From assembly GCA_003056425.1 (NCBI GenBank), contig PYVY01000002.1, forward strand, positions 186,001 to 250,000: a DNA stretch of 64,000 nucleotides, written 5' to 3'. This stretch comes from Alteromonas indica. Its GTDB lineage: Bacteria > Pseudomonadota > Gammaproteobacteria > Enterobacterales > Alteromonadaceae. The notes beneath the pieces were generated by a model. That model was not told the DNA's origin and did not search any database. It saw only the letters and a list, made by a program, of their open reading frames with translations. Each line of letters opens with the position of its first letter. Position 1 is the stretch's first letter. Below, piece by piece: positions 38,200 through 48,138 of this stretch. A program made the translations under genes and the position numbers.

Positions 38200-39504
38200 A
38201 TGCAAGTTTCAGTCGAGACGACCCAGGGTTTAGAACGCCGTCTTACTATTACAGTTCCTGCAGATTCTATTGATTCTGCTGTAAAGTCACGTCTTCAGCA
38301 ATTAGCGAAAACTCAGCGTATCAATGGCTTTCGTCCAGGTAAGGTACCAGTTAGTGTTATTCAAAAGCGCTATGGTCAAGCTGTACGTCAGGAAGTTGCT
38401 GGCGATGTTATGCAGCAAAACTTCTATCAGGCAATTGTACAAGAAAAAATTACGCCTGCTGGCATGCCTAAATTTGAACTGACCAAAGACGAGCACGGCC
38501 AGGATTTGGAATTCGTTGCATCTTTTGAAGTTTACCCAGAAGTGGAAGTGCAGGGCGTTGATGAGATCGAAGTTGAACAGCCAAAGGTTGAAATTACCGA
38601 TGCTGACCTCGATAACATGATGGAGACGCTGCAAAAGCAACACGCTAGCTGGCAGGAAGTTGACCGCGCCGCGCAAGACCAGGATCGTGTAGTTATCGAT
38701 TTTGTTGGTAAAATTGACGGTGAAGAGTTTGACGGCGGCAAAGCGGAAGACTTTTCGCTTGAGCTTGGCAAAGGCCGGATGATTCCAGGCTTTGAAGAGC
38801 CACTGGTAGGTGCTAAAGCCGGTGACGATGTAACGGTAGAAGTTGCTTTCCCGGAAGATTACCACGCTGAAGCCCTGAAAGGTAAAGACGCGGTATTTGA
38901 CGTTCACGTGAAAAAAGTGGAAGGTCAGGAATTACCAGAAGTTAACGAAGAATTTGCTAAACTGTTTGGTATTGAAGAAGGCGGCATTGACGCGCTTAAA
39001 GACGAAGTGCGTAAAAACATGCAGCGTGAGCTAGACCAAACGCTTAAAGCAAAAGTAAAAGAAGATGTTATTGCGAAATTGCTGGAGAAAAATGAACTTG
39101 ATGTGCCACAAGCACTGATTGATCAGGAAATCGAAGCACTACGTGAACAGGCTAAACAACGTTTCAGTCAACAGGGCGGCGGTCAAAACATGCCAGAACT
39201 GCCAGCTGAACTGTTCACAGATAATGCAAAACGTCGGGTTTCTATTGGCTTGTTGCTTGGTGAAATCATCAAGGTTAACGAACTAAAAGCTGATGAAGAT
39301 AAAGTAAATGCATTAATTGAAACTTCTGCGTCTGCTTACGAAGATCCTCAAGAAGTGATCGAGTATTATCAGAACAACGAAGAACTGATGCAGCAAATGA
39401 AGAATGTTGCATTGGAAGAGCAGGCGATTGAATGGGTGCTTGAAAAAGCAAAAACCCAGGAAGTAACCAAAGCTTTTGATGAGGTTATGAACAAACAGGC
39501 GTAA
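38200..39504 (+). CDS. tig: Trigger factor
   Basis: 434 residues. The N-terminal ribosome-binding domain carries the signature GFRPGKVP (usually GFRxGKxP, about residue 44). The FKBP-like prolyl isomerase domain spans about 150-245 ([32 protein letters not shown]), and the rest is the helical chaperone body with an acidic, Gln-rich tail. It binds L23 at the ribosome exit and shields nascent chains. First gene of the tig-clpP-clpX-lon-hupB-ppiD block; the terminator after it suggests separate transcription from clpPX. Confidence 0.97.
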   Translation: MQVSVETTQGLERRLTITVPADSIDSAVKSRLQQLAKTQRINGFRPGKVPVSVIQKRYGQAVRQEVAGDVMQQNFYQAIVQEKITPAGMPKFELTKDEHGQDLEFVASFEVYPEVEVQGVDEIEVEQPKVEITDADLDNMMETLQKQHASWQEVDRAAQDQDRVVIDFVGKIDGEEFDGGKAEDFSLELGKGRMIPGFEEPLVGAKAGDDVTVEVAFPEDYHAEALKGKDAVFDVHVKKVEGQELPEVNEEFAKLFGIEEGGIDALKDEVRKNMQRELDQTLKAKVKEDVIAKLLEKNELDVPQALIDQEIEALREQAKQRFSQQGGGQNMPELPAELFTDNAKRRVSIGLLLGEIIKVNELKADEDKVNALIETSASAYEDPQEVIEYYQNNEELMQQMKNVALEEQAIEWVLEKAKTQEVTKAFDEVMNKQA

Positions 39505-39546
39505 TTTTTTATCGCTTGTTTGACTTAGCCTGTCAGCAACTGCTTA

Positions 39547-39580
39547 AATGCTCGGAGCCTTCCGAGCATTTTTGTTTTTA
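39547..39580 (+). terminator. Intrinsic terminator of tig
   Basis: AATGCTCGGA, 4-nt loop, TCCGAGCATT, then TTTTGTTTTT. Confidence 0.85.
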
Positions 39581-39602
39581 ACGCTAACAAATCAAGGTAG
39601 AT

Positions 39603-40229
39603 ATGATTAACCCATTAGAACCGCAAAATGCACTCGTGCCTATGGTTGTCGAACAGACCGCCAAGGGCGAACGTTCCTACGACATTTACTCTCGTTTATT
39701 AAAAGAAAACGTCATTTTTCTGGTTGGTCAGGTTGAAGATCATATGGCGAACCTGATTGTGGCACAAATGCTCTTTCTGGAAGCAGAAAATCCGGAAAAA
39801 GACATTTACCTGTATATCAATTCGCCGGGTGGTTCGGTCACTGCGGGCATGGCGATTTACGACACCATGAACTTTATAAAGCCGGATGTAAGCACTGTAT
39901 GTGTGGGTCAGGCTGCCAGTATGGGCGCATTTTTATTATCAGGTGGTACCAAAGGTAAGCGGTACTGTCTGCCTAATTCCCGGGTGATGATTCACCAACC
40001 GCTTGGCGGTTTTCAGGGCCAGGCCTCGGATTTTGAAATCCATGCGAAGGAAATTCTGTCAATAAAAGAAAAGCTGAACCGATTAATGGCGCAGCACACT
40101 GGCCAGGATTATGAAAAAGTTGCTCATGATACCGATCGTGATAACTTCCTAAGTGCAACCGAAGCCAAAGAGTACGGTCTGATAGATCAGGTTTTAACAA
40201 ATCGATCTGACGCAGCCGCTACTAAGTAG
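39603..40229 (+). CDS. clpP: ATP-dependent Clp protease proteolytic subunit
   Basis: 208 residues. Catalytic Ser106 in GQAASMGAF and His131 in [12 protein letters not shown]; the catalytic Asp follows in the [11 protein letters not shown] region. The N-terminal [19 protein letters not shown] is the processed propeptide plus axial loop, with [10 protein letters not shown] typical of the family. ClpP forms a 14-mer and degrades substrates fed by ClpX, whose gene follows 67 bp later. Confidence 0.98.
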   Translation: MINPLEPQNALVPMVVEQTAKGERSYDIYSRLLKENVIFLVGQVEDHMANLIVAQMLFLEAENPEKDIYLYINSPGGSVTAGMAIYDTMNFIKPDVSTVCVGQAASMGAFLLSGGTKGKRYCLPNSRVMIHQPLGGFQGQASDFEIHAKEILSIKEKLNRLMAQHTGQDYEKVAHDTDRDNFLSATEAKEYGLIDQVLTNRSDAAATK

Positions 40230-40296
40230 TATAGTTATAGACAGACCGGACATCCTGTGTTGAATTTGGGTCCGGCTAAGGCAGAGGCATTACGTA

Positions 40297-41571
40297 ATGA
40301 GTGATAAACAGAACTCAGACGGCGACAACAAACTACTGTATTGCTCCTTCTGTGGCAAAAGCCAGCATGAAGTGAGAAAGTTAATTGCTGGGCCGTCCGT
40401 TTTTATCTGTGACGAGTGTGTCGAATTATGCAACGACATTATTCGCGAAGAGATTAAGGAAATTGCACCCAAGCAAAAGCAGGACGCATTACCTAAGCCC
40501 CACGAAATACATGAACATCTTAATGATTATGTAATCGGGCAGGAGCATGCCAAGAAAGTGTTGTCGGTAGCGGTATATAACCACTATAAGCGCCTTCGCC
40601 ATGGTGATGTTCACGAAGGGGTGGAACTAGGTAAAAGTAACATTCTGCTTATCGGTCCTACGGGCAGTGGTAAAACACTGTTGGCTGAAACATTAGCCAG
40701 ATTGCTTGATGTGCCCTTTACCATGGCAGACGCCACTACGCTTACTGAAGCGGGCTATGTGGGTGAAGACGTCGAGAACATTATTCAAAAGCTGTTGCAA
40801 AAATGCGATTACGATGTGGAAAAGGCCCAGCGTGGCATTGTCTACATTGACGAAATTGATAAAATTTCGCGTAAGTCGGATAACCCTTCAATTACCCGTG
40901 ACGTGTCCGGCGAAGGCGTGCAGCAAGCGTTGTTAAAACTGATTGAAGGCACTGTTGCTTCTGTACCTCCCCAAGGGGGACGCAAGCATCCACAGCAAGA
41001 ATTTTTGCAGGTCGATACATCAAAAATTCTGTTTATATGTGGCGGCGCATTTGCTGGCTTGGATAAGGTTATCGAGCAGCGCGCGCAAACCGGCAGTGGT
41101 ATTGGCTTTGGCGCGAAGGTCAAATCGAAGGAAAGCCTGCAGCATGTCAGTGAATTATTTAAACAGGTTGAGCCTGAAGACTTAGTTAAATACGGTCTGA
41201 TTCCTGAGTTTATTGGACGGTTACCTGTGGTAACCAGTTTAGAAGAGCTTGATGAAGAAGCACTGATACAAATTCTTCGTGAACCTAAAAACGCGATTAC
41301 TAAACAGTATTCAGCCTTGTTTGCGATTGAAGATGTAGAGCTGGAATTCCGTGAAGATGCGCTGCATGCTATTGCCAAGAAGGCTATGCATCGTAAAACA
41401 GGTGCACGGGGCTTACGATCTATCGTTGAAGCAATTTTGCTTGATACGATGTATGACCTACCGTCAGTAAATGAAGTGAAGAAAGTAGTGATTGATGAAA
41501 CGGTAATCCGTGGTGAATCAAAACCTATTCTTATTTACGCCAACACTGATAAAAAAGCAGCATCCGAATAA
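40297..41571 (+). CDS. clpX: ATP-dependent Clp protease ATP-binding subunit ClpX
   Basis: 424 residues. An N-terminal C4 zinc finger ([11 protein letters not shown] and CDECVELC, about 15-40), an AAA+ module with Walker A GPTGSGKT and Walker B VYIDEIDK, a sensor region, and the ClpP-docking IGF loop ([10 protein letters not shown]). It unfolds tagged proteins (for example with ssrA) and passes them to ClpP. Confidence 0.98.
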   Translation: MSDKQNSDGDNKLLYCSFCGKSQHEVRKLIAGPSVFICDECVELCNDIIREEIKEIAPKQKQDALPKPHEIHEHLNDYVIGQEHAKKVLSVAVYNHYKRLRHGDVHEGVELGKSNILLIGPTGSGKTLLAETLARLLDVPFTMADATTLTEAGYVGEDVENIIQKLLQKCDYDVEKAQRGIVYIDEIDKISRKSDNPSITRDVSGEGVQQALLKLIEGTVASVPPQGGRKHPQQEFLQVDTSKILFICGGAFAGLDKVIEQRAQTGSGIGFGAKVKSKESLQHVSELFKQVEPEDLVKYGLIPEFIGRLPVVTSLEELDEEALIQILREPKNAITKQYSALFAIEDVELEFREDALHAIAKKAMHRKTGARGLRSIVEAILLDTMYDLPSVNEVKKVVIDETVIRGESKPILIYANTDKKAASE

Positions 41572-41585
41572 TTGGATAGCAAAGT

Positions 41586-41615
41586 AAAAAAGGCCTCTGT
41601 TTAGAGGCCTTTTTT
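41586..41615 (+). terminator. Intrinsic terminator of clpPX
   Basis: AAAAAAGGCCTCT, GTTT loop, AGAGGCCTTTTTT. Confidence 0.88.
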
Positions 41616-41786
41616 GTTGGTGACGGCGGGTGTGTTTATAGCTGCAGTACAATAAGTGAACAAGCAGATAAAAAATAGTTGCCATATTTTTTTAAATAGC
41701 TGATGGTTAAGGTGTAATGGAGTTGGCGTTAAGGCTAGATTTGGATTGAACATTAGCTTTATTTAACCCGACGGGCAGACTAACTA

Positions 41787-41814
41787 TTTGAACTTTGCCC
41801 AATTATCCCCATAT
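41787..41814 (+). promoter_or_regulatory. Sigma-32 (heat shock) promoter of lon
   Basis: TTTGAA at 41787-41792, 14-bp spacer, CCCCATAT at 41807-41814. The RpoH consensus is CTTGAA-N(13-17)-CCCCATNT. It sits 32 bp before the lon ATG; lon is a known heat-shock gene. Confidence 0.8.
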
Positions 41815-41846
41815 CAAACGACATCAGTAAACAATAGAGTGCAAGT

Positions 41847-44201
41847 ATGACAACAGAGCGTGAAAATCGCATAGAAATTCCCGTATTAGCATTGCGGGAT
41901 GTGGTGGTATACCCCCATATGGTCATACCTTTGTTTGTCGGCCGTGAAAAATCGATTCGTTGCCTGGAAGCAGCGATGGAAAATGATAAGCAGATTTTTT
42001 TGGTAGCCCAAAAAGATGCCAGCGTCGATGAACCTGAAACGGATGACATATACAGCGTTGGCACTATTGCCACTATTTTGCAGTTGCTTAAATTGCCTGA
42101 CGGTACCGTTAAGGTATTGGTGGAAGGTAATGTACGCGGCGAAATAAATGACTATACCCAGTCCGAACCTTTTTATTGCGCAAACATCGATAAAATTGCC
42201 GATGTTGATATTGCAGAAAACGAACAGGAAGTATTGATTCGTTCAGCGGTATCGCAGTTTGAAGGTTACGTTAAGCTGAACAAAAAGATTCCCCCGGAAG
42301 TGTTAACGTCATTAAACGGGATAGATGATGCTGCGCGTCTGGCTGATACCATGGCCGCGCATATGCCGCTGAAACTCACTGAAAAACAGAAAGTGCTGGA
42401 AATGAAAGGCGTTAATGAGCGCCTTGAATACCTGATGGCACTGATGGAAGGTGAGATTGATTTGCTTCAGGTCGAAAAGAAAATTCGTACCCGTGTGAAA
42501 AAGCAAATGGAAAAAAGTCAGCGCGAGTATTATCTGAATGAACAGATGAAAGCGATTCAAAAAGAGTTAGGGGAGATGGACGATGCCCCGGACGAATTTG
42601 AAGCGCTGAGCAAGAAAATTGCTGATGCGAAGATGCCAAAAGAGGCTGAAGATAAGGCTCGCGCTGAACTGCAAAAGCTTAAGATGATGTCTCCTATGTC
42701 GGCCGAAGCGACAGTGGTTCGTAGCTATATTGATTGGCTGACAGGGGTGCCTTGGCAAAAACGCAGCCCGGTTAAAAAAGACCTGGGCAAAGCCGAAACA
42801 GTACTTGATGCCGACCATTATGGCCTTGAAAAGGTAAAAGAGCGGATTGTTGAATACTTAGCGGTTCAGCAACGGGTTAAAAAACTTAAAGGCCCGATTC
42901 TTTGTTTGGTTGGTCCGCCTGGGGTAGGTAAGACTTCACTGGGGCAATCCATTGCTAAAGCTACCGGGCGTAAATACGTTCGTATGGCACTTGGTGGCGT
43001 ACGGGATGAGGCGGAAATCCGAGGCCATCGCCGTACTTATATCGGGTCGTTGCCGGGCAAACTGATTCAGAATATGACCAAAGTTGGCGTGAAAAACCCG
43101 CTGTTTCTGCTCGACGAGATTGATAAAATGTCGGCAGATATGCGTGGAGACCCTGCGTCGGCGCTGTTAGAAGTATTGGATCCGGAGCAGAATAACCGGT
43201 TCAGTGACCACTATCTTGAAGTCGATTACGACTTATCAGATGTGATGTTTGTCGCTACCTCTAACAGCATGAATATTCCAGGTCCATTACTGGATAGAAT
43301 GGAAGTAATTCGTTTGTCCGGGTATACCGAAGATGAAAAGCTCAATATCGCTATGCGTCATTTGCTATCTAAGCAAATAGAACGTAACGGCCTGAAAAAA
43401 GATGAACTGGAAATCACCGACTCGGCGATTATTGGGATTATCCGTTACTACACCCGCGAAGCCGGCGTGCGGAATCTGGAGCGCGAAATCTCTAAGATTT
43501 GCCGCAAGGCGGTGAAAGATATCTTACTGTCTAACAGTAAAGAGAAAGTGGTCGTTACTCAAGATAACCTCAAAGACTATTTGGGTGTACAGCGCCATGA
43601 CTACGGCAAGGCGGACAACGATAATCAAATTGGCCAGGTCACCGGTTTAGCGTGGACCCAGGTAGGGGGCGACCTGCTAACCATCGAAACCAGCACCGTT
43701 CCGGGTAAGGGCAAAATGACCACTACCGGCTCGCTGGGCGATGTTATGCAGGAATCTATTAAGGCTGCTATGACGGTGGTGAGAAGTCGCGCGGAAAAAC
43801 TGCGTATTAATAATGACTTCTACGAAAAACGTGACATCCATGTTCACGTACCAGAAGGCGCGACGCCTAAAGATGGTCCCAGTGCCGGTATTGCAATGTG
43901 TACTGCTTTGGTGTCGTCACTGACCGGCAACCCGGTTCGCTGTGATGTAGCGATGACCGGTGAAATCACCTTGCGCGGTGAGGTACTGGCTATCGGTGGC
44001 CTGAAAGAAAAGTTACTGGCAGCACATCGTGGTGGCATAAAAACGGTGATTATTCCAAAAGAGAACGAACGCGACTTGGAAGAGATACCCGATAATGTCA
44101 AAGAGGCTATATCTATCCATCCGGTGAAATGGATTGATGATGTACTTGATATCGCACTACAAGAACCGGTTGAATCGTTTGAGGTAGTGAACGCGAAATA
44201 A
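41847..44201 (+). CDS. lon: ATP-dependent protease La (Lon)
   Basis: 784 residues, the length of E. coli Lon. A substrate-binding N-domain (from [17 protein letters not shown]), a coiled coil, an AAA+ module with [11 protein letters not shown], and a C-terminal protease domain with the Ser-Lys dyad S679 ([10 protein letters not shown]) and K722 ([11 protein letters not shown]), at E. coli numbering. It degrades misfolded and short-lived regulatory proteins in the cytosol. The heat-shock promoter just upstream fits. Confidence 0.98.
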   Translation: MTTERENRIEIPVLALRDVVVYPHMVIPLFVGREKSIRCLEAAMENDKQIFLVAQKDASVDEPETDDIYSVGTIATILQLLKLPDGTVKVLVEGNVRGEINDYTQSEPFYCANIDKIADVDIAENEQEVLIRSAVSQFEGYVKLNKKIPPEVLTSLNGIDDAARLADTMAAHMPLKLTEKQKVLEMKGVNERLEYLMALMEGEIDLLQVEKKIRTRVKKQMEKSQREYYLNEQMKAIQKELGEMDDAPDEFEALSKKIADAKMPKEAEDKARAELQKLKMMSPMSAEATVVRSYIDWLTGVPWQKRSPVKKDLGKAETVLDADHYGLEKVKERIVEYLAVQQRVKKLKGPILCLVGPPGVGKTSLGQSIAKATGRKYVRMALGGVRDEAEIRGHRRTYIGSLPGKLIQNMTKVGVKNPLFLLDEIDKMSADMRGDPASALLEVLDPEQNNRFSDHYLEVDYDLSDVMFVATSNSMNIPGPLLDRMEVIRLSGYTEDEKLNIAMRHLLSKQIERNGLKKDELEITDSAIIGIIRYYTREAGVRNLEREISKICRKAVKDILLSNSKEKVVVTQDNLKDYLGVQRHDYGKADNDNQIGQVTGLAWTQVGGDLLTIETSTVPGKGKMTTTGSLGDVMQESIKAAMTVVRSRAEKLRINNDFYEKRDIHVHVPEGATPKDGPSAGIAMCTALVSSLTGNPVRCDVAMTGEITLRGEVLAIGGLKEKLLAAHRGGIKTVIIPKENERDLEEIPDNVKEAISIHPVKWIDDVLDIALQEPVESFEVVNAK

Positions 44202-44210
44202 CCGGTAACG

Positions 44211-44254
44211 AAAGGCTGCAACGCTTGTCATACAAGGGACGCAGCCTTTTTTTT
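44211..44254 (+). terminator. Intrinsic terminator of lon
   Basis: AAAGGCTGC ... GCAGCCTTT with an inner CTTGT/ACAAG stem, then TTTTT. Confidence 0.8.
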
Positions 44255-44522
44255 GTCAAAATAGCTTAAAAAACGACCACTAAGGGCCGGAATTGCTCAC
44301 TTTTTTTAAAAATAGGGCTTTCAAGTCGCATAAGTTGTGTTACCTTTACTGAGTACTCGCTTGAAGCCTTGTCCATAAAGGGATTGCAGCGATTCATTAA
44401 TTCTTAACTATTTTGTAACAGATAGCTTGATGTTACTAATTAAGCTTGTTATAACGTTCCGTCACTAATTCGATAATTGTTTCGGACAAACAGTATAATA
44501 ACAAACGAAGGGGATCATAATT
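44255..44522. other. hupB upstream region
   Basis: About 270 bp, AT-rich. A perfect TATAAT at 44494-44499 is 23 bp before the hupB start but has no good -35; other AT-rich boxes could be additional starts. AGGGGAT at about 44509 is the ribosome site. Confidence 0.4.
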
Positions 44523-44795
44523 GTGAACAAGTCTCAACTCATCGACCAAATCGCTGCTGGTGCGGACATCTCTAAAGCGGCTGCAGGCCGAGCTCTTGAC
44601 GCATTCACTGATGCAGTTACAGCAGCGCTTAAAGACGGTGACCAAGTGGCACTGGTAGGTTTTGGTACTTTCGCAGTTCGTGAGCGCTCTGCTCGCAGCG
44701 GCCGTAACCCTCAGACTGGTGAGACTATTCAGATTGCAGCAGCAAAAGTTCCATCTTTCAAAGCGGGTAAAGCTCTGAAAGACGCGTGCAACTAA
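44523..44795 (+). CDS. hupB: DNA-binding protein HU-beta
   Basis: 90 residues with a GTG start ([20 protein letters not shown]). Complete HU fold with the beta-arm region [21 protein letters not shown], whose Arg-Asn-Pro tip intercalates in DNA. It forms homo- or heterodimers with HU-alpha and compacts the nucleoid. The lon-hupB-ppiD order is conserved; terminators on both sides indicate it is monocistronic. Confidence 0.98.
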   Translation: MNKSQLIDQIAAGADISKAAAGRALDAFTDAVTAALKDGDQVALVGFGTFAVRERSARSGRNPQTGETIQIAAAKVPSFKAGKALKDACN

Positions 44796-44810
44796 GAATA
44801 AAGTTTTATA

Positions 44811-44843
44811 AAAAGGCGATGGCAACCCCATCGCCTTTTTTAT
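44811..44843 (+). terminator. Intrinsic terminator of hupB
   Basis: AAAAAGGCGATGG, CAAC loop, CCATCGCCTTTTTTA. Confidence 0.9.
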
Positions 44844-45130
44844 ATGTGCAGGAAAAATAGTATTCAATGCAGTGCCTCCCTGTCTTGCGCCAGGGTAGCG
44901 GGTAAAGCAGGAATGAATGTCTCTCACTCGCCACATATTTAGCCAGTATCGCTTGGTACTGCCACCAGTATCTAAAGGCCCATAAAACCATCGCGTTTAG
45001 GGCGGCAATCGCGTTATAATCCTGCCTAATTTTGTGCCAGTGAACCGGCCGGCTAATGTCATAAATGCACAGCAAGTGCGGACATTATTGGCGGGATTAA
45101 GAAGTAAGCAACGGAGTTGAAAGAAGAATC

Positions 45131-47020
45131 ATGCTAGAAAGAATCAGAGAAGGTTCTCAGGGCCCTTGGGCCATGATCATCATCGGCCTGGTGGTACTGA
45201 GTTTCGTCTTTGCCGGTGTAGGAAGCTACCTGAATTCATCAGGCACTACTACAGTGGCAACGGTTAACGGAACAGAAATTGATCAGACAACCCTTGAGCG
45301 CGCTTATCAGAACCAGCGTGCCAGAATGGAATCCGAGTACGGTGAAAGTGTGGCAGCAATGTTTGCCAACGAAGGTTATCTACAGGACTTTCGTCGTAAC
45401 GTTTTGGACCAGCTCATCAATGACATGTTGATAGAGCAGCAGGCCGAGGAATTAGGCTTACGTGTAGGCGATAAACAAATTCGTGACACCATTATGCAAA
45501 TGACGGAATTTCAAACGGCAGGACAGTTTGATAACGACCGTTATTTAGCTATTTTGCGTCAAAGTGGTTTTCAACCGGCTGATTTTCGCGATTATCTTCG
45601 TACCGAACTTACCCGGGGCCAATTAGCTCAAGCGCTGGGCGCCTCTTCTTTTGCATTGCCTGGCGAAGTAGAGCGGGCGTGGCAACTACAGTCACAAACC
45701 CGTGATGGACGTTACTTTATAGTCCCTGCGGATAAGTTTGCTGATACTGTTGAGGTTAGTGAGCAGGATATTAAAAATTACTACGAAGCCAATATCACCG
45801 CCTTTGATACGCAAGAAAAAGTCAATATTGCCTATGTAACATTATCAGTTGATGATTTATCAGGTGATATCGATGTTACTGAGGACGATATTGCTGCGTA
45901 TTATCAAGAGAATGAAGCCTCCTATCGGGAAGAAGAAGAACGTCGGGTAGCTCACATTCTCATAGAGTTTGGTGAGGACAAAGACGCCGCGCGCAAAGAA
46001 GCCGAAGAGATTAAATCGCAACTTAATGACGGGGCCGATTTTGCTGAATTAGCGGCACAATACTCAGACGATACCTTTTCAGCCGAAAATGGTGGGGACT
46101 TAGAATTTATTAACCGCGATATGATGGATCCGGCGTTTGACGAAGTCGCGTTTTCTTTGGCAGAGCCGGGCACGGTATCGGGTGTGGTAGAAACAGAGTT
46201 TGGTTTTCACCTTATCAAGCTTACCGATATCAAACCGGAGCAGGTTACACCATTATCTGAAGTAAGCGATGAAATCCGTACTGCCTTGCAACAAGATAAG
46301 GCCATGGATGAGTTCTACGCCATTCGCAGTCGGATGGAAGAAGTGGCGTTTGAAGTGCCAGAGTCATTACAGGACGTGGCCGGTGTAGCAGATCAACCGA
46401 TTCAGGAAACCGGCTTATTCACGCAGGATCAGCCTGCTGAAGCGATGACTAATCCTACGGTACTGAATACTGCATTTTCGCCAGAGTTAGTTGAAGATCG
46501 TATGAACAGTGAAGTTATCGAATTGGATGATAATACTGTCATGGTGATGCGCGTTAAAGCCCATGAACCGCAACGTACGCAACCGCTTGAAGAAGTGAGG
46601 GCAGGTATCACTGAGCAACTTAAGGCGCAAAAAGCACAGCAGGCCGCCGCAGAGTGGGCCCAGGAAGTGGTAACCAAGGTAACCGCAGGAGAGAGCGTGG
46701 ATGAGATGCTCGCTTCGCAGTCGTTAAGCTGGAAGCAGGCAAGTGATGTTAACCGCGGGCCGGGTGATTTGCCTCGGGCGCTGGTTGATACGCTGTTTAC
46801 TTTGTCACAGCAACAAGGGCAGCAAACCGATTTGGCCAACCTGGCCTCGGGCGATGTTGGTGTCATCACCCTTGAACGTATTCATAGTCCGCAGGCGCCG
46901 GATGAAGAGTTGGCTGCAACACTTCGTCAACGTTTGGGAGCGGCGTATGGCCAAAGCTTGTATCAAAGCTATATTAAAGCCTTACGGGATGAAGCTGACG
47001 TAGAAATCTTATTGCCCTAA
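45131..47020 (+). CDS. ppiD: Periplasmic folding chaperone / peptidyl-prolyl isomerase PpiD
   Basis: 629 residues. A short cytoplasmic N-terminus (MLERIREGSQGPWAMI), one membrane helix (about 14-33), a SurA-like chaperone region, a single parvulin domain at about 265-365 (RRVAHILIEFGE, AAQYSDDTFSAENGGDLEF, VVETEFGFHLIKLTDI), and a further chaperone domain. PpiD is anchored in the inner membrane near SecYEG and works with YfgM (gene at 4091). Its parvulin domain is reported to have little isomerase activity in E. coli. Confidence 0.96.
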   Translation: MLERIREGSQGPWAMIIIGLVVLSFVFAGVGSYLNSSGTTTVATVNGTEIDQTTLERAYQNQRARMESEYGESVAAMFANEGYLQDFRRNVLDQLINDMLIEQQAEELGLRVGDKQIRDTIMQMTEFQTAGQFDNDRYLAILRQSGFQPADFRDYLRTELTRGQLAQALGASSFALPGEVERAWQLQSQTRDGRYFIVPADKFADTVEVSEQDIKNYYEANITAFDTQEKVNIAYVTLSVDDLSGDIDVTEDDIAAYYQENEASYREEEERRVAHILIEFGEDKDAARKEAEEIKSQLNDGADFAELAAQYSDDTFSAENGGDLEFINRDMMDPAFDEVAFSLAEPGTVSGVVETEFGFHLIKLTDIKPEQVTPLSEVSDEIRTALQQDKAMDEFYAIRSRMEEVAFEVPESLQDVAGVADQPIQETGLFTQDQPAEAMTNPTVLNTAFSPELVEDRMNSEVIELDDNTVMVMRVKAHEPQRTQPLEEVRAGITEQLKAQKAQQAAAEWAQEVVTKVTAGESVDEMLASQSLSWKQASDVNRGPGDLPRALVDTLFTLSQQQGQQTDLANLASGDVGVITLERIHSPQAPDEELAATLRQRLGAAYGQSLYQSYIKALRDEADVEILLP

Positions 47021-47035
47021 GCCCCTGTATTGTTT

Positions 47036-47062
47036 AAAACCCGGTTTAATACCGGGTTTTTT
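47036..47062 (+). terminator. Intrinsic terminator of ppiD
   Basis: AAAACCCGGT, 5-nt loop, ACCGGGTTTTTT. Confidence 0.88.
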
Positions 47063-47114
47063 ATTGGGCGTACTTCGCTACAACGCGTCGGTTCAGGCAA
47101 CGCAGTGAGCCTGG

Positions 47115-47285
47115 CTAATGCGTTAGAAACATCATCAGGCTATAGAACAATGCAATAGTGGCTGAGGCTACCAATATATAGGCAAAACCTTGCTTGCCTT
47201 GGGCCATGGAGAAGCCATTAACCCGTAAATAGGCAAACCATAACGTACTTAAAATAAGCGGAATGAGGACAATAATTTTTAGCAC
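47115..47285 (-). CDS. Small two-helix membrane protein of unknown function
   Basis: 56 residues if started at the GTG at 47285; the open frame extends upstream to 47414 but the extension is unlike protein. Two hydrophobic helices (about 2-20 and 34-54) are joined by a short basic/polar loop (RVNGFSMAQGKQG). It is a plausible conserved small inner-membrane protein; I recall similar ORFs near ppiD in related genera but cannot confirm. The ribosome site is weak, so the start is uncertain. Confidence 0.45.
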   Translation of the reverse strand: MLKIIVLIPLILSTLWFAYLRVNGFSMAQGKQGFAYILVASATIALFYSLMMFLTH

Positions 47286-47532
47286 AGTTATCACTTTAGT
47301 CAGGGTTATCAGATAACTGCATAATGCGTAATTTTGTACTAAACGTCCAGTCGCGTATGGCGCCGCGAATGTAAATCTTACACTACCCTGAAAAGTGTTC
47401 CCATATGGGTACAATCTACACGCAAATAACCCATCTATGTTTGAAATTAACCCATAAATATGGCTTTACTTTTTCGATATAATAAAAAATAGCTAGTTAA
47501 AACAGAGCTATAGTCTTTAACTTAGCCTTTAG

Positions 47533-47561
47533 TATAATAAAAGGAATGAGAATTGCTCTCA
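47533..47561 (+). promoter_or_regulatory. Candidate promoter -10 with Fur-like box
   Basis: TATAAT at 47533-47538 is followed by TGAGAATTGCTCTCA at 47547-47561. The latter is an imperfect 7-1-7 palindrome like Fur boxes (TGAGAAT-N-ATTCTCA); 5 of 7 bases of the right half match. It covers the expected start site of the next gene. Confidence 0.35.
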
Positions 47562-47600
47562 CTACACTATTAGTATTAGCCTTTTCGGAAATGTGTAGTC

Positions 47601-47912
47601 ATGTGTTATCGCCATCTTGTATTTTGTGCAGTGTTTTTTTCAGCGATGCTTTCTTTCACCGCTCAGGCAGCTGATCGTGGTCATTATATGCCACACGGTA
47701 TGGACGATAAAATTGCGTTGCAATCTGAACTTCCCTCCAACTGGCAGGCTCAGCTGGCCAAAGGTGAGGTACTTGATGTTGAGCTATTCAGACAGGGTAG
47801 AGTCGTCTATCGTGATGCTTCTAACGGCTTGGTCGCACTACGTCTTGAAAACAAACTGGTACGTATGGTCGAGCAAACCCGCGAAATCGTTGACGTCCTT
47901 AACTCTATCTAA
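47601..47912 (+). CDS. Small periplasmic protein, RcnB-like C-terminus
   Basis: 103 residues. A signal peptide (1-23, cut after AQA) and a mature part of 80 residues with LPSNWQAQLAKGEVLD, GRVVYRD and VRMVEQTREIVDVL. This pattern resembles the tail of RcnB/YohN-type periplasmic proteins, but the family assignment is a guess. The gene stands alone; a possible Fur-like box precedes it, which would fit a metal-related role. Confidence 0.7.
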   Translation: MCYRHLVFCAVFFSAMLSFTAQAADRGHYMPHGMDDKIALQSELPSNWQAQLAKGEVLDVELFRQGRVVYRDASNGLVALRLENKLVRMVEQTREIVDVLNSI

Positions 47913-48138
47913 TCACTGCTATTACACAGGCGCCGCTTAGCCCCTTTGCAAAACGCCGGCATAGCTGGGATTTCTGGCTTAGGACGGATATTCGAGCAGG
48001 CCAGCCGCTGACCCCTTATGCAGTTTAGTGCTTCGCTTAATGTTATTACAGCTGTCATCCCCTTGTCGTAAAATTGTTATCTGCCCGTCACCTTCCTGGG
48101 GTTAACTAACCGCCATTCTATCCATATTGGAGATAGTG

